Assembly (NCBI RefSeq): GCF_029255285.1
Contig: NZ_JAPUVI010000089.1
Span: forward strand, 1 to 64,000
Direction of reading: 5' to 3'
DNA: 64,000 nt
DNA from: Accumulibacter sp.
Lineage (GTDB): Bacteria; Pseudomonadota; Gammaproteobacteria; Burkholderiales; Rhodocyclaceae
Part shown: positions 1 through 8,837 of the stretch, one piece after another
Layout: every line of letters begins with the position of its first letter
How positions within the stretch are numbered: the first letter of the stretch is position 1
The notes under the pieces: generated by a model
Database searches by the model: none
What the model saw: the letters and a program-made list of their open reading frames with translations, nothing else
Told to the model about the DNA's origin: nothing
Made by a program: the position numbers and the translations under genes

Positions 1-57
1 CGGCGGCAATAGCCGCGCCAACACCCGATCCTTTATTGCTTGTCCGTAACGTGCCAC
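1..57 (-). CDS. IS transposase OrfA-like protein, N-terminal fragment
   Basis: A GTG start (bases 55-57) preceded by GAGGACAAGAA gives the first 19 residues, MARYGQAIKDRVLARLLPP, before the window ends. This opening is typical of the helix-turn-helix OrfA-type transposase proteins of IS3-family elements, which bind the IS ends. Only the start is visible, so the subfamily is uncertain. It reads away from the zeta-toxin remnant, which suggests the element inserted into or deleted part of that gene. Confidence 0.6.
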   Translation of the reverse strand, partial: MARYGQAIKDRVLARLLPP

Positions 58-120
58 TTCTTGTCCTCGCTATCGCCCCCAGGGTTCAGATCCTATCGAG
101 GCGGCAACTAGTCTGACACA
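1..120 (-). mobile_element. End of an IS3-like insertion sequence, cut by window edge
   Basis: The first 120 bases look like the 5' end of an insertion sequence whose transposase reads leftwards out of the window. The outer end on the minus strand begins TGTGTCAGAC, with the TG terminus common in IS3-family elements, and lies where the zeta-toxin-like reading frame resumes. The exact border (about 112-122) is inferred, because the other end and any target duplication lie outside the window. Confidence 0.6.
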
Positions 121-438
121 GGGGGCAAGGGCGAGAGCTTCGCCTTTGAAACCACGCTTTCGGGCGTGGCGTACCTGCGCCATATCCGCGAATGGCAGCA
201 GGCCGCTTATCACGTCAGCTGGTTTTTCCTTGGTCTGTCCTCCGCCGAAGTGGCAATTGCCCGCGTGGCCGAGCGGGTGCAGCAGGGCGGGCACAACATC
301 CCGGAACCGGTGATTCGGCGGCGCTTTGCTGCCGGCAAGGCCAACTTCGAGCGCCACTACCGTGCGGCGGTGGATGCCTGGGCGCTGTACGACAACTCGG
401 GCGACGAACCCGTAATGACTGAATGGGGAGAACGATGA
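121..438 (+). pseudogene. Zeta-toxin-like kinase, 3' remnant
   Basis: The frame reads GGKGESFAFETTLSG, then a charged helical region ending near residue string DNSGDEPV. The FAFETTLSG block and the RVxxGGHxIPExVIRRRF region are hallmarks of the C-terminal half of zeta-toxin/predicted ABC-type ATPase proteins, which phosphorylate UDP-sugar substrates in the toxin family. The N-terminal P-loop (GxxGxGKST) is missing: an in-frame stop at 109-111 lies in the adjoining IS end. Translation could still start at GTG 166, giving a 90-residue stub. Its stop overlaps the next start (ATGA at 435-438), so it was the first gene of an operon with the small protein and the Res-like enzyme. Confidence 0.65.
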
Positions 439-623
439 TGACCCGGCATGAACTCGGCAAGGCAAAGGACAAAGACCTCGTGAGCTCGATGGCGGCGATG
501 AAACGGGCGGCAGCGATGGCACGCAAGGCGGCAGTGCAAACCGACACGGCGATTGTGGTCGTGCATGGGGAGAAGATCGTCCGGGTCACTGCCGACGACC
601 TCCGCAAAGAGGCGGGCTCATGA
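435..623 (+). CDS. Small basic protein linking zeta-like and Res-like genes
   Basis: A 62-residue, lysine/alanine-rich protein beginning MMTRHELGKAK, with a C-terminal strand-like segment (TAIVVVHGEKIVRVTADDLR). I do not recognise a named family. The start at 435 gives a 4-base ATGA overlap with the zeta-like remnant, and GGGGAG lies just upstream; ATG 438 is an alternative. Its own stop overlaps the Res-like start (ATGA at 620-623). The tight coupling suggests a protein that works with one of its neighbours, perhaps an antitoxin-like or adaptor role, but that is inference only. Confidence 0.6.
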   Translation: MMTRHELGKAKDKDLVSSMAAMKRAAAMARKAAVQTDTAIVVVHGEKIVRVTADDLRKEAGS

Positions 624-3361
624 GTCTGGAAAACATCGTTCGTTCGGTCAGTGGCCGCCTGAGTCTGCGCGAGCCACAAGCCGAAAGCCTGCGCCGCCTG
701 CATTGGGCCGTCGATCAGGTGCCCGCGTTGCGTGACGCGAAAGCGCGGTCGCCGGAAGAATTGAAGGCGATGCAGGACGCGCTTGCAGGCCAGTTTCCGA
801 CGCTGGCCGACTTCGAGCGCGACTTCCCGTCCTTGTGTTTCGCGCTCGCCACCGGCGTCGGCAAGACGCGCTTGATGGGCGCGTTCATCAGCTATCTGCA
901 TGCGGCCTACGGCTACAAGCATTTCTTCGTGCTGGCGCCGAACCTGACGATCTACGACAAGCTGATCGGCGACTTCTCGCCGAACTCGCCCAAGTACGTC
1001 TTCAAGGGAATCGCCGAATTCGCCAGCACACCACCCGAAGTGATTACCGGCGACAATTACGAGCAGCGCGGCAGCCTGAGTCTGCTGGGCGGCATCGAGG
1101 TCAATATCTTCAACATCTCGAAGATCAATTCCGAGGTGCGCGGCGGCAAGTCGCCGAAGATCAAGCGCCTGTCGGAATACCTTGGGCAAAGCTACTTCGA
1201 GTATCTGGCCGGGCTGGACGATCTGGTCCTCATCATGGACGAATCGCACCGCTACCGGGCGAGTGCGGGCATTCGCTCGCTGAACGAGTTGCGCCCCTTG
1301 CTCGGCCTTGAATTGACGGCAACGCCCTTCGTCGAGGGCGCCGGCGGCAAAACGACGCCGTTCAAGAACGTGGTGATGGATTACCCGCTGGCCCGCGCCA
1401 TCGAGGATGGTTTCGTCAAGGAACCGGCGGTCGTCACACAACAGAACTTCGACCCGAGCGCCCACAGTGCCGGGGCGCTGGAAACGATCAAGCTGCAAGA
1501 CGGTGTGCGGGTGCATGAGGAAACCAAGGTCCATCTACTGACCTACGCGCAGCAGACCGGTGACAAGCTGGTGAAGCCCTTCATGCTGGTGATTGCCCGC
1601 GACACCACGCACGCGGCCCAGCTGATGGCGACGATTGAATCCAGCGACTTCTTTGCCGGGCGCTACAAGGGCAAGGTCATTCAGGTCGATTCGAGCCGTT
1701 CCGGTGCCGAGGAAGAGGAAATGATCCGGCGCCTGCTGGCGGTCGAAAGCTACGACGAGCCGACCGAGATCGTGATTCACGTGAACATGCTGAAAGAAGG
1801 CTGGGACGTGACCAACCTCTACACCATCGTTCCGCTACGTGCCGCCAATGCCCGCACGCTGATCGAGCAGTCCATCGGTCGCGGCCTGCGTCTGCCGTAT
1901 GGCCGCAAGACCGGCGTCGACGTGGTGGATCGACTGAACATCATCGCCCACGACAAGTTTCAGGACGTTATCGACGAAGCGGGTCGTGGCGATTCGCCGA
2001 TTCGCATGCAGGCCTTGGTGCTGACGCCGGATACCGGCAGTGGCAGCAGCCTGAAGAGTATTTCGGTGCAGCCCACGGCCAATGCAATGTTGGGAACCGT
2101 GACGACGGGCACGCAACAGTTACCCGGTGCCAATGCAGACGGCACGCAATATGGAACCTCCGCGCCAACAACCGTGTTCAAGACCGATGAACAGCGGCAA
2201 ATTGCCCAAGTCGCCATGGACGTGATCGCGGAGATCAGCCGCGAGCGGCAGGATGGACAACCCCTTGTCGCCAGCACCCAAGCACTGACACAAGCCAGCA
2301 TCCAGCAGCGGATTACGCAGCGAGTACAGGAACGCATGTTGCCCAAGCAGGGTGATTTGCTGGTGACGGAAGCCTTGCCGGTTGCCGACATTGTTCAGCA
2401 GACGGTCGCCGTGCTGGTCGAGCACACGATTGATATTCCGCGTATCTCGGTGGTGCCGAAAGGCCCGGTAAAGAGCGGCTACAAGCTGTTCAAGCTGGAT
2501 CTGTCGAAGGTGAACTTCCAGCCGCAGGACATGGCGCTGGTCGGCCAAGGCCTGAAAACCGGGAAGCAAGTTCTGTATGGGCAGTCGTCGACGGTGCCGG
2601 AATCGCAACTGGAAAACTACATCGTCCGCGAACTCATCAACTACGACGACGTGTCCTACGACGAGCACGCCGAGTTGATCTATGAGCTAGCTGGACAGGC
2701 GGTCGCGCACTTCAAGACCTACCTGAAAACCGACGACGAGCTGCACAACATCCTCGGCAACTACGGCAAGACCATCGCCGAAAACATCCATCTGCAAATG
2801 GCGAGGCATTACTACGAGGACGTTTCACAATCCGAGGTCGTCGTCAGCCAGGGCTTCACGCCGCTCAAACACTGCGCCTTCACCGCCGAGGGCGACATCC
2901 TGCCGTTGCATCAGGCCCCCGACGAGAAGGGCAGGATCGCGCAGGTCGTCTATGGCGGGTTCAACAAGTGCGCCTACCCCTTGCAGAAATTTCATTCCGA
3001 CACCGAGCGTGTTCTCGCCTGCGTGCTGGAACGCGACGCGTTGCGCTGGTTTCGACCGGTGGCCGGGCAGTTCAATATCTACTACCGATCCGGCGCCAAC
3101 CAGCCTGAGTACGTGCCGGACTTCGTTGCCGCGACCGCCGACCACAATCTGATTATCGAGACCAAAGCGGCCAAGGACATGGAGGCTGGCGACGTGAAGG
3201 CCAAAGCCGACGCCGCGGCGACATGGTGCAAGAACGCCAGCGAGTATTCGCGGGCACAGGGCGGCAAGCCGTGGAAATACCTGTTGGTGCCACATGATGC
3301 GGTGGCCCATAGCGCGACGGTGTCCGCGCTGGCGGGCAGGTATGTGGTCGCGGCGGCGTAG
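620..3361 (+). CDS. Type III Res-like helicase-nuclease
   Basis: A 913-residue protein with an SF2 helicase core: Walker A ATGVGKT at residues 77-83, a DESH box at 207-210, a TATPF motif near 232-236 and a motif VI region EQSIGRGLRLPYG. The C-terminus carries a PD-(D/E)xK-type nuclease signature (D834, then E847-T-K849). This is the layout of type III restriction Res subunits and related lone restriction proteins; the family acts by ATP-driven movement on DNA and cleavage. No methyltransferase is visible; one may lie left of the IS element, or the protein may act without one. It is translationally coupled to the small upstream gene. Restriction/defence is the likely role, specificity unknown. 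Confidence 0.8.
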   Translation: MSLENIVRSVSGRLSLREPQAESLRRLHWAVDQVPALRDAKARSPEELKAMQDALAGQFPTLADFERDFPSLCFALATGVGKTRLMGAFISYLHAAYGYKHFFVLAPNLTIYDKLIGDFSPNSPKYVFKGIAEFASTPPEVITGDNYEQRGSLSLLGGIEVNIFNISKINSEVRGGKSPKIKRLSEYLGQSYFEYLAGLDDLVLIMDESHRYRASAGIRSLNELRPLLGLELTATPFVEGAGGKTTPFKNVVMDYPLARAIEDGFVKEPAVVTQQNFDPSAHSAGALETIKLQDGVRVHEETKVHLLTYAQQTGDKLVKPFMLVIARDTTHAAQLMATIESSDFFAGRYKGKVIQVDSSRSGAEEEEMIRRLLAVESYDEPTEIVIHVNMLKEGWDVTNLYTIVPLRAANARTLIEQSIGRGLRLPYGRKTGVDVVDRLNIIAHDKFQDVIDEAGRGDSPIRMQALVLTPDTGSGSSLKSISVQPTANAMLGTVTTGTQQLPGANADGTQYGTSAPTTVFKTDEQRQIAQVAMDVIAEISRERQDGQPLVASTQALTQASIQQRITQRVQERMLPKQGDLLVTEALPVADIVQQTVAVLVEHTIDIPRISVVPKGPVKSGYKLFKLDLSKVNFQPQDMALVGQGLKTGKQVLYGQSSTVPESQLENYIVRELINYDDVSYDEHAELIYELAGQAVAHFKTYLKTDDELHNILGNYGKTIAENIHLQMARHYYEDVSQSEVVVSQGFTPLKHCAFTAEGDILPLHQAPDEKGRIAQVVYGGFNKCAYPLQKFHSDTERVLACVLERDALRWFRPVAGQFNIYYRSGANQPEYVPDFVAATADHNLIIETKAAKDMEAGDVKAKADAAATWCKNASEYSRAQGGKPWKYLLVPHDAVAHSATVSALAGRYVVAAA

Positions 3362-3387
3362 CAAAGACTTCAAGGGAGCAGCGAGAT

Positions 3388-3552
3388 TTGAATCCGCCAG
3401 TGCAACCGGAAGGGGACAAGAAGAAGCTCGTCCTGAGCCCGCACAAAAAAGTCCCCGTCGATATAAGCGGGCGGACACTCTAGGTCCGTCACTTGTCGGT
3501 CGGAGAAACAGACCTGTTGGCCATCATCAAGCAGGTCGAGTGGTGTCTGTAA
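3388..3552 (+). pseudogene. Small ORF split by an in-frame TAG
   Basis: A TTG at 3388 after GGGAGCAGCGAG opens a frame of 31 codons (starting MNPPVQPEGDKKK) ending in TAG at 3481-3483. The same frame continues for 22 more codons (VRHLSVGETDLLAIIKQVEW...) to TAA at 3550-3552. The spacing of charged and hydrophobic residues across the stop resembles one short domain, vaguely like DUF3606 proteins, so this may be a small gene broken by an amber mutation. It marks the right edge of the accessory island. The evidence is reading-frame continuity only. Confidence 0.3.
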
Positions 3553-3590
3553 GCTACCGCACTTGTTGATTTAAGAGAAAAGAGGCGTGC

Positions 3591-4199
3591 CTATTCGGCG
3601 GTATCGGATGCGCCAAGGAGGCGTTCGCAATAGCGTGCGATCAGGTCGACCTCCAGATTGACCCGGCTGCCCGGCGCCAAACCCCCGAGGGTCGTGGCGT
3701 CCAGCGTATGGGGGATGAGGTTGATGCTGAACACGGCGCCGTCCACCGCGTTGGTCGTCAGGCTGACGCCATCGACGGTGATCGAGCCCTTGCGGGCGAT
3801 GTATTTGGCCAGTTCTGCCGGGGCCCGGATGTCGAGTCGGCGGTTGTCGCCCACCGGCTCGAAACGAAGCACCTGGCCGACACCATCGACATGCCCGGAA
3901 ACGAGGTGGCCACCCAGACGATCGCCCAGGCGCAGCGCCTTCTCGAGGTTGACCGGCCCGGGGCTCGCCAGACCGACCGTGCAGGCCAGCGACTCGGGCG
4001 ACACGTCGACCGAGAAATCGTTGCCCCGCCGCTCGACGACGGTGAGGCAGACGCCATTGCAGGCAATCGAATCGCCGAGGCTGACGTCGTCGAGCCCCAG
4101 CTTGCCGGCGTCTATAGTCAGACGCAGGGTTCCTGCTCCGTCGGCGCGGGGTGTGATGCGCGTGATGCGGCCGAGGGCGGCGATGATTCCGGAGAACAT
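3591..4199 (-). CDS. ribE: Riboflavin synthase alpha subunit
   Basis: A 202-residue protein starting MFSGIIAALGRI, the classic riboflavin synthase opening. It dismutates two 6,7-dimethyl-8-ribityllumazine molecules to riboflavin. Two lumazine-binding barrel repeats are visible; the first contains SIACNGVCLTV near residues 43-53 and the second GSITVDGVSLT near 138-148. The length matches the family. It follows the PerM-like gene on the same strand after 68 bases and may be cotranscribed with it. Unlike many betaproteobacteria, it is not next to ribD, which lies 35 kb away at 39049; no FMN riboswitch is apparent upstream. Confidence 0.95.
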   Translation of the reverse strand: MFSGIIAALGRITRITPRADGAGTLRLTIDAGKLGLDDVSLGDSIACNGVCLTVVERRGNDFSVDVSPESLACTVGLASPGPVNLEKALRLGDRLGGHLVSGHVDGVGQVLRFEPVGDNRRLDIRAPAELAKYIARKGSITVDGVSLTTNAVDGAVFSINLIPHTLDATTLGGLAPGSRVNLEVDLIARYCERLLGASDTAE

Positions 4200-4267
4200 G
4201 GTGGTCAGGGTCTTTCGGCAGAAGTAGGTGGAACGGCGACCGGTGCGGCGTCTGGCAAGCGTATGAC

Positions 4268-5389
4268 TCAGGGCGCCGGCGGCTCGTCCGTCGCGTCGGC
4301 GACGCTTCTAGGCGGCGATGTTCTGCCGATGTCGCGCGGAATCTCGCTGATCCAGGCTTCCAGCAGGGTGTAGCCAATGGCCAGAACGACCGGGCCGACG
4401 AAAAGGCCGACCAGGCCGAAGGCGAGCATGCCGCCGATGACACCGGCCAGGATCAGCAGCAGCGGCAGGTCGGCGCCCTGCTTGATGAGCACCGGGCGCA
4501 GGAAGTTGTCCAGCGTGCCGACGAAGATCGTCCACACGAGCAGAAACGTCGCCCAGCCGGTCTCGTCGCCCCAGTACAGCCAGAACACCGCCGGCGCCAG
4601 AACCAGGGTCGGCCCAAGCTGGGCGATGCAGAACATGAACATCACCGCCGTCAGAACGGGCGCGAAAGGGACACCGGCGATGGCCAGGCCGATGCCGCCG
4701 AGAAGCGATTGCACGATCGCCGTCACGCCGACGCCCAGCGCGACGGCGCGCGCCGCCTGGCCGGCCAGAATGACGGCGCTTTCGCCGCGCTCGCCGCTGA
4801 GACGATAGCCGAAACGGCGCATGCCGGTGGCGGCTTTCTCGCCGGAGGAATAGAGAACGGCGGATAGCGCGACGGTCAGCAGGAACTGGACGAAGACCAG
4901 CCCGAAACTACCGATTTCGCTGACGAACCAGCGTGTCAGGTTGGCCGCGTAGGGCGCCACCTTGGCGGCCAGTTCGGTGCTGCCGGTGGCCGCGACCTGC
5001 TGCCAGGCCTGTTGCAGCCGCGGGCCGACGAACGGCACTTCGCCGATCCAGGCCGGTGGCGCGTTCACCCGCAGCCCGTTCAGTGACTTGCCCCATTCCA
5101 CGATCTGATCGGCATTGCTGACGATAGTCGCGATCGCCACCGACAAGGGCACCACCAGTCCCAGCAGCACGAGCAAGGTCATGAACACCACCGCCGGTAC
5201 GCGGCGGTTGCCGAAGCGTCGCTGCAAGGACAACATCAAGGGCCAGGTGGCGACGACGACCATCGTCGCCCAGATCAGCGCCGGCAGGAAGGGGCGCAGG
5301 ATCCACAGCGAAGCGGCGATCAACACGCAGAGGAACAGTACGGCCAGCGTCGGGCGGGCCATTTCGAAGGGTTTTTCCACGGGGGTCAT
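4268..5389 (-). CDS. AI-2E/PerM family membrane permease
   Basis: A 373-residue polytopic protein. Hydrophobic segments occur near residues 14-45, 60-85, 150-175 and several times in the C-terminal half, with the family region around LGPTLVLAPAVFWLYWG and the closing block GLVGLFVGPVVLAIGYTLLEAW. These are signatures of the AI-2E transporter family (TqsA/PerM/YdiK); most members have unknown substrates, so a role in autoinducer export should not be assumed. The start ATG 5389 (MTPVEKPFEM) was chosen because the frame farther upstream lacks family resemblance; ATG 5362 is an alternative. It precedes ribE on the same strand. Confidence 0.85.
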   Translation of the reverse strand: MTPVEKPFEMARPTLAVLFLCVLIAASLWILRPFLPALIWATMVVVATWPLMLSLQRRFGNRRVPAVVFMTLLVLLGLVVPLSVAIATIVSNADQIVEWGKSLNGLRVNAPPAWIGEVPFVGPRLQQAWQQVAATGSTELAAKVAPYAANLTRWFVSEIGSFGLVFVQFLLTVALSAVLYSSGEKAATGMRRFGYRLSGERGESAVILAGQAARAVALGVGVTAIVQSLLGGIGLAIAGVPFAPVLTAVMFMFCIAQLGPTLVLAPAVFWLYWGDETGWATFLLVWTIFVGTLDNFLRPVLIKQGADLPLLLILAGVIGGMLAFGLVGLFVGPVVLAIGYTLLEAWISEIPRDIGRTSPPRSVADATDEPPAP

Positions 5390-5650
5390 CGTCCGGTCAT
5401 CCAGGTTCGCTGGGCACCCGGCCGCGGCAGGTCGGGCGGGCAGCGTCCGCCATCGGCCGCAGGCGCTGGCCCGCAGGTAGGGTGTGCTCGCATGGTAGCC
5501 TAATTCGAGTTCACGATGTCTGTTCCGGCCACCGGGCTGTTTGGGAATAGAATGTCGCGCATGCCCCAGCCAACGATCATCCGGCCGCCGGCAGCGCGTC
5601 GTCGCCCCCTGCCGAGTCGGGCGGCAGCCGCTGACTGAGCTCGACCGACG

Positions 5651-7150
5651 ATGAACTATGCGCTTCTCTTCTCGGTCTTCGTCATCGCCTCCTGCGGGCT
5701 GGCTTACGAGCTGATCGCCGGGGCGCTGGCGAGCTACCTGCTCGGCGACTCGGTGACGCAGTTCTCGACGGTGATCGGCAGCTACCTCTTTGCCATGGGA
5801 ATCGGTTCCTGGCTGTCGCGCTACATCGACGCGCGCCTGGTCGAGCGTTTCATTCAGGTCGAACTTCTGGTCGGCGTTTTGGGGGGATTTTCGGCCGCGC
5901 TGCTGTTCTTCCTGTTCACCTGGTCGTCGGCGCCGTTCAGGTTGCTGCTTTATCTGACGGTGTTCGGCGTCGGCGTGCTGGTCGGCCTCGAAATCCCCCT
6001 GGTCATGCGTATCCTCAAGCGCGACCTGGTTTTCAAGGAAGTCGTTTCGCAGGTGCTGACCTTCGACTACCTCGGCGCCTTGCTCGTTTCGATCCTCTTT
6101 CCCGTCCTGCTGGTGCCGCACCTGGGCCTGATCCGCAGCGCGCTGTTGTTCGGCCTGCTCAATGTCGCCGTCGCGCTATGGGCGTGGTGGCTGTTTCGCG
6201 AACAACTGCCGGGCGCCACCCGACTGCGTAGCCAGGCCGGGATTTCGCTGCTTGCCCTGCTCGCCGCGTTTGCCGCGGCCGGCGAACTGACGTCGCTGGC
6301 CGAGACTCAGCTCTACGCCGACGAGATCGTCCATGCCGAGAGCACGCCGTATCAGCGCATCGTCGTCACGCGCTGGAAGGACGACTTGCGCTTGCACCTG
6401 AACAACAATCTGCAGTTCAGCTCGCGCGACGAGTATCGCTACCACGAGGCGCTGGTCCATCCGGGGCTGGCAACGCTGCCGAAGGCGCGGCGGGTGCTGG
6501 TGCTCGGGGGTGGCGATGGGCTGGCCGTGCGCGAGATTCTCAAGTACCCGCAGATCGAGTCGGTGACGCTGGTCGACCTCGATTCGGCGATGACCAGCCT
6601 GTTCGCCAGCGCACCGCCACTGCGCAAACTGAATCAGGACGCGCTCCGCTCGCCCAAGGTGACGGTGATCAATGCCGACGCGCTGCAGTGGCTGGAGGAC
6701 AACGACGACACCTTTGATTTTGTCGTCGTCGATTTTCCCGACCCGTCGAACTTCTCGCTCGGCAAGCTGTACAGCGCGGCTTTCTACCGCCTGCTCGACA
6801 AGCACCTGAATGGCGACGCGCTGGCGGTCATTCAATCGACCTCGCCGCTCTACGCTCGGCAATCGTTCTGGTGCATCGTCACGACGCTGGAAAGCGTCGG
6901 CCTGATCACGGCGCCCTACCATGCGCTCGTGCCGTCATTCGGCGAATGGGGATTCGTCCTCGCCGGCCGTCGCACCTACCGGCCACCGCGCGCCTACCCA
7001 GTCGACACGCGCTTCCTGAACGCCGAGACGACACCGGGGCTGTTCGTCTTTCCGGCCGACATGGCGCGCCTCGAGGCGGAAGTGAATCAACTGAACAATC
7101 AGGTGCTCGTCCGCTACTTCGAGCGCGAGTGGCGGCAGGTCATCCGCTGA
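5651..7150 (+). CDS. Membrane-anchored spermidine-synthase-like aminopropyltransferase
   Basis: A 499-residue protein with about seven membrane helices in residues 1-210 and a spermidine-synthase-type domain after about 225. The nucleotide-binding motif GGGDG is at 286-290, an acidic residue at 309 ends strand 2, and DFPDP at 361-365 is the usual active-site loop. Soluble SpeE transfers aminopropyl from decarboxylated AdoMet to putrescine; membrane-fused versions are common in bacteria but poorly characterised. No SpeD (AdoMet decarboxylase) is nearby. A candidate -10 (TAGAAT, 5548-5553) lies upstream. Only 4 bases separate it from the FAD oxidoreductase, so the two probably form an operon. 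Confidence 0.8.
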   Translation: MNYALLFSVFVIASCGLAYELIAGALASYLLGDSVTQFSTVIGSYLFAMGIGSWLSRYIDARLVERFIQVELLVGVLGGFSAALLFFLFTWSSAPFRLLLYLTVFGVGVLVGLEIPLVMRILKRDLVFKEVVSQVLTFDYLGALLVSILFPVLLVPHLGLIRSALLFGLLNVAVALWAWWLFREQLPGATRLRSQAGISLLALLAAFAAAGELTSLAETQLYADEIVHAESTPYQRIVVTRWKDDLRLHLNNNLQFSSRDEYRYHEALVHPGLATLPKARRVLVLGGGDGLAVREILKYPQIESVTLVDLDSAMTSLFASAPPLRKLNQDALRSPKVTVINADALQWLEDNDDTFDFVVVDFPDPSNFSLGKLYSAAFYRLLDKHLNGDALAVIQSTSPLYARQSFWCIVTTLESVGLITAPYHALVPSFGEWGFVLAGRRTYRPPRAYPVDTRFLNAETTPGLFVFPADMARLEAEVNQLNNQVLVRYFEREWRQVIR

Positions 7151-7154
7151 CCCG

Positions 7155-8801
7155 ATGGACAGGCGGGATTTCCTGATCTCGATCGCGGCGGCCGGCGCCG
7201 CCACGCTTGGCGGCTGTCACGACGGGCCTCCGCCCTTACCGCCGGGCGAGCTGCTCGCGACCTCGTTTGACCTCGGGCATCGTCTTCACAGCGCGGACCT
7301 CACGCCGCCCAGCGAGACACGCAGGTTGCCGGTGCTCGTCGTCGGCGCCGGCATCGCCGGTCTGGCGGCTGGCTGGAAACTTGCCGGCGCGGGCTTCGCC
7401 GACTTTCTGCTGGTCGAACTCGAAAACGAGGCCGGCGGCAATTCACGTGCCGGGCGCAATCCGGTCAGCGCCTACCCCTGGGGCGCGCACTACCTGCCCT
7501 TGCCGGGCCGCGGTGCACTGGCCGTGCGCGAACTGCTGGCCGAACTCGGCGTTCTGCAAGGCGACCCGCGTGCGGCGCGGCCGGTCTACGACGAGCGCTT
7601 TCTTTGCGCAACGCCGCAGGAACGGCTCTATCGCAACGGCCGCTGGCAAGAGGGGCTGCTGCCCCAGAACGGCGTCGCTGCCGCCGAGCGGCGCCAGTAT
7701 CAGCGCTTCGCGGAACTCGTCGAAGGCTTCCGGCAACGCCGCGATGCCGGCGGGCGCCCGGCTTTTGCCTTGCCAATGGCCCTGTCGAGCCGTTCTCCCG
7801 ACCTGCTGGCGCTCGACCGCGTCACCATGCGCGATTGGCTGTTGGCACAGGGCCTCGACTCCCCACGGCTGAACTGGTACGTCAACTACGCCTGCCGTGA
7901 CGACTATGGCACCGGCAGCGCCGCCGTCTCGGCCTGGGCCGGCCTGCACTACTTCGCCTGCCGCGACGGCGAGGCGCAGAACGCCAGCGGCGAAACCGTG
8001 CTGACGGCGCCCGATGGCAACGCCTGGCTGGCTCGTGGCATGCTGCGCTCGATCAGCGAGCGCGTTGGCGACCGTCTATTGACCGGTGCACTGGTATTTC
8101 GTGTCACGGGTGGTGACAACCCCGGCGGGCCGCTGGCCGTCGACGTGTGGCTTTCCGCCGAGCAGCGAACGCTGCGCCTGCTCGCCGAGCAACTCATCTG
8201 GGCGGCGCCGCTGTTCCTCGTGCCGCACGTCTTCGCCGGTCGCGAGGCGCTCAAGGCGGTGGCCCGCGACTTCAGCTACGCGCCCTGGCTGGTGGCCAAC
8301 CTCACGCTGTCGCGCTTCCCCGACGACCGAGCCGGCGCGCCGCCGGCCTGGGACAACGTGCTCTACGAGGCGGCCGGCCTGGGCTACGTCGTCGCCACCC
8401 ATCAGCGTCTGCGCCGCTGGCCTGGGGCGACCGTCCTGACCTACTACCGGCCGCTCGACGAACTGACGCCGCAACAGGGTCGGGCAGCGCTGCGCGACAC
8501 CTCGCGCGAGGTGTGGGCCGAGCAGATCCTTGCCGAACTCGAGCGACCGCACGCCAACCTCAGGCAGTTGACGACCCGACTCGACGTCTTCCGCCACGGC
8601 CACGCCATGGTGCGGCCGCTGCCCGGTTTGATCTGGGGCGAGGCCAGACGGCGCTTCGCGGCCGACGGCGAGCGCCTGCGCTTTGCACACGCGGACGTCA
8701 GCGGCTTCTCGCTCTTCGAGGAAGCGCAGTATCGCGGCGTTCTGGCGGCCGAACGGACGCTGCGCCGGCTCGGCCTGCGCTTTCGCTCGTCGCTGGCGTG
8801 A
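7155..8801 (+). CDS. FAD-dependent amine-oxidase-like Tat lipoprotein
   Basis: A 548-residue flavoprotein. The N-terminus MDRRDFLISIAAAGAATLGGC has a twin-arginine pair (R3-R4) and a lipobox ending at C21, so it is probably exported folded by Tat and lipid-anchored facing the periplasm. A Rossmann FAD-binding motif GxGxxG is at residues 64-69, followed by an acidic ribose-binding residue near 88 and GGNS at 94-97. The C-terminal half resembles flavin amine oxidases/phytoene-desaturase-like enzymes. It lies 4 bases after the aminopropyltransferase-like gene, which suggests it oxidises a polyamine or a related product; the substrate is inferred. Confidence 0.75.
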   Translation: MDRRDFLISIAAAGAATLGGCHDGPPPLPPGELLATSFDLGHRLHSADLTPPSETRRLPVLVVGAGIAGLAAGWKLAGAGFADFLLVELENEAGGNSRAGRNPVSAYPWGAHYLPLPGRGALAVRELLAELGVLQGDPRAARPVYDERFLCATPQERLYRNGRWQEGLLPQNGVAAAERRQYQRFAELVEGFRQRRDAGGRPAFALPMALSSRSPDLLALDRVTMRDWLLAQGLDSPRLNWYVNYACRDDYGTGSAAVSAWAGLHYFACRDGEAQNASGETVLTAPDGNAWLARGMLRSISERVGDRLLTGALVFRVTGGDNPGGPLAVDVWLSAEQRTLRLLAEQLIWAAPLFLVPHVFAGREALKAVARDFSYAPWLVANLTLSRFPDDRAGAPPAWDNVLYEAAGLGYVVATHQRLRRWPGATVLTYYRPLDELTPQQGRAALRDTSREVWAEQILAELERPHANLRQLTTRLDVFRHGHAMVRPLPGLIWGEARRRFAADGERLRFAHADVSGFSLFEEAQYRGVLAAERTLRRLGLRFRSSLA

Positions 8802-8837
8802 GGCCGCGGAATCCGCCGCCAAGGAGATCGCTTGGCG

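Noticed and set aside
215-1534. 439-codon minus-strand frame across the zeta-like and Res-like genes
   Set aside because: Antisense to a helicase with intact motifs; no protein signature.
4268-5389. AI-2 autoinducer exporter
   Set aside because: Family membership does not show AI-2 transport, and no lux or lsr genes are nearby.
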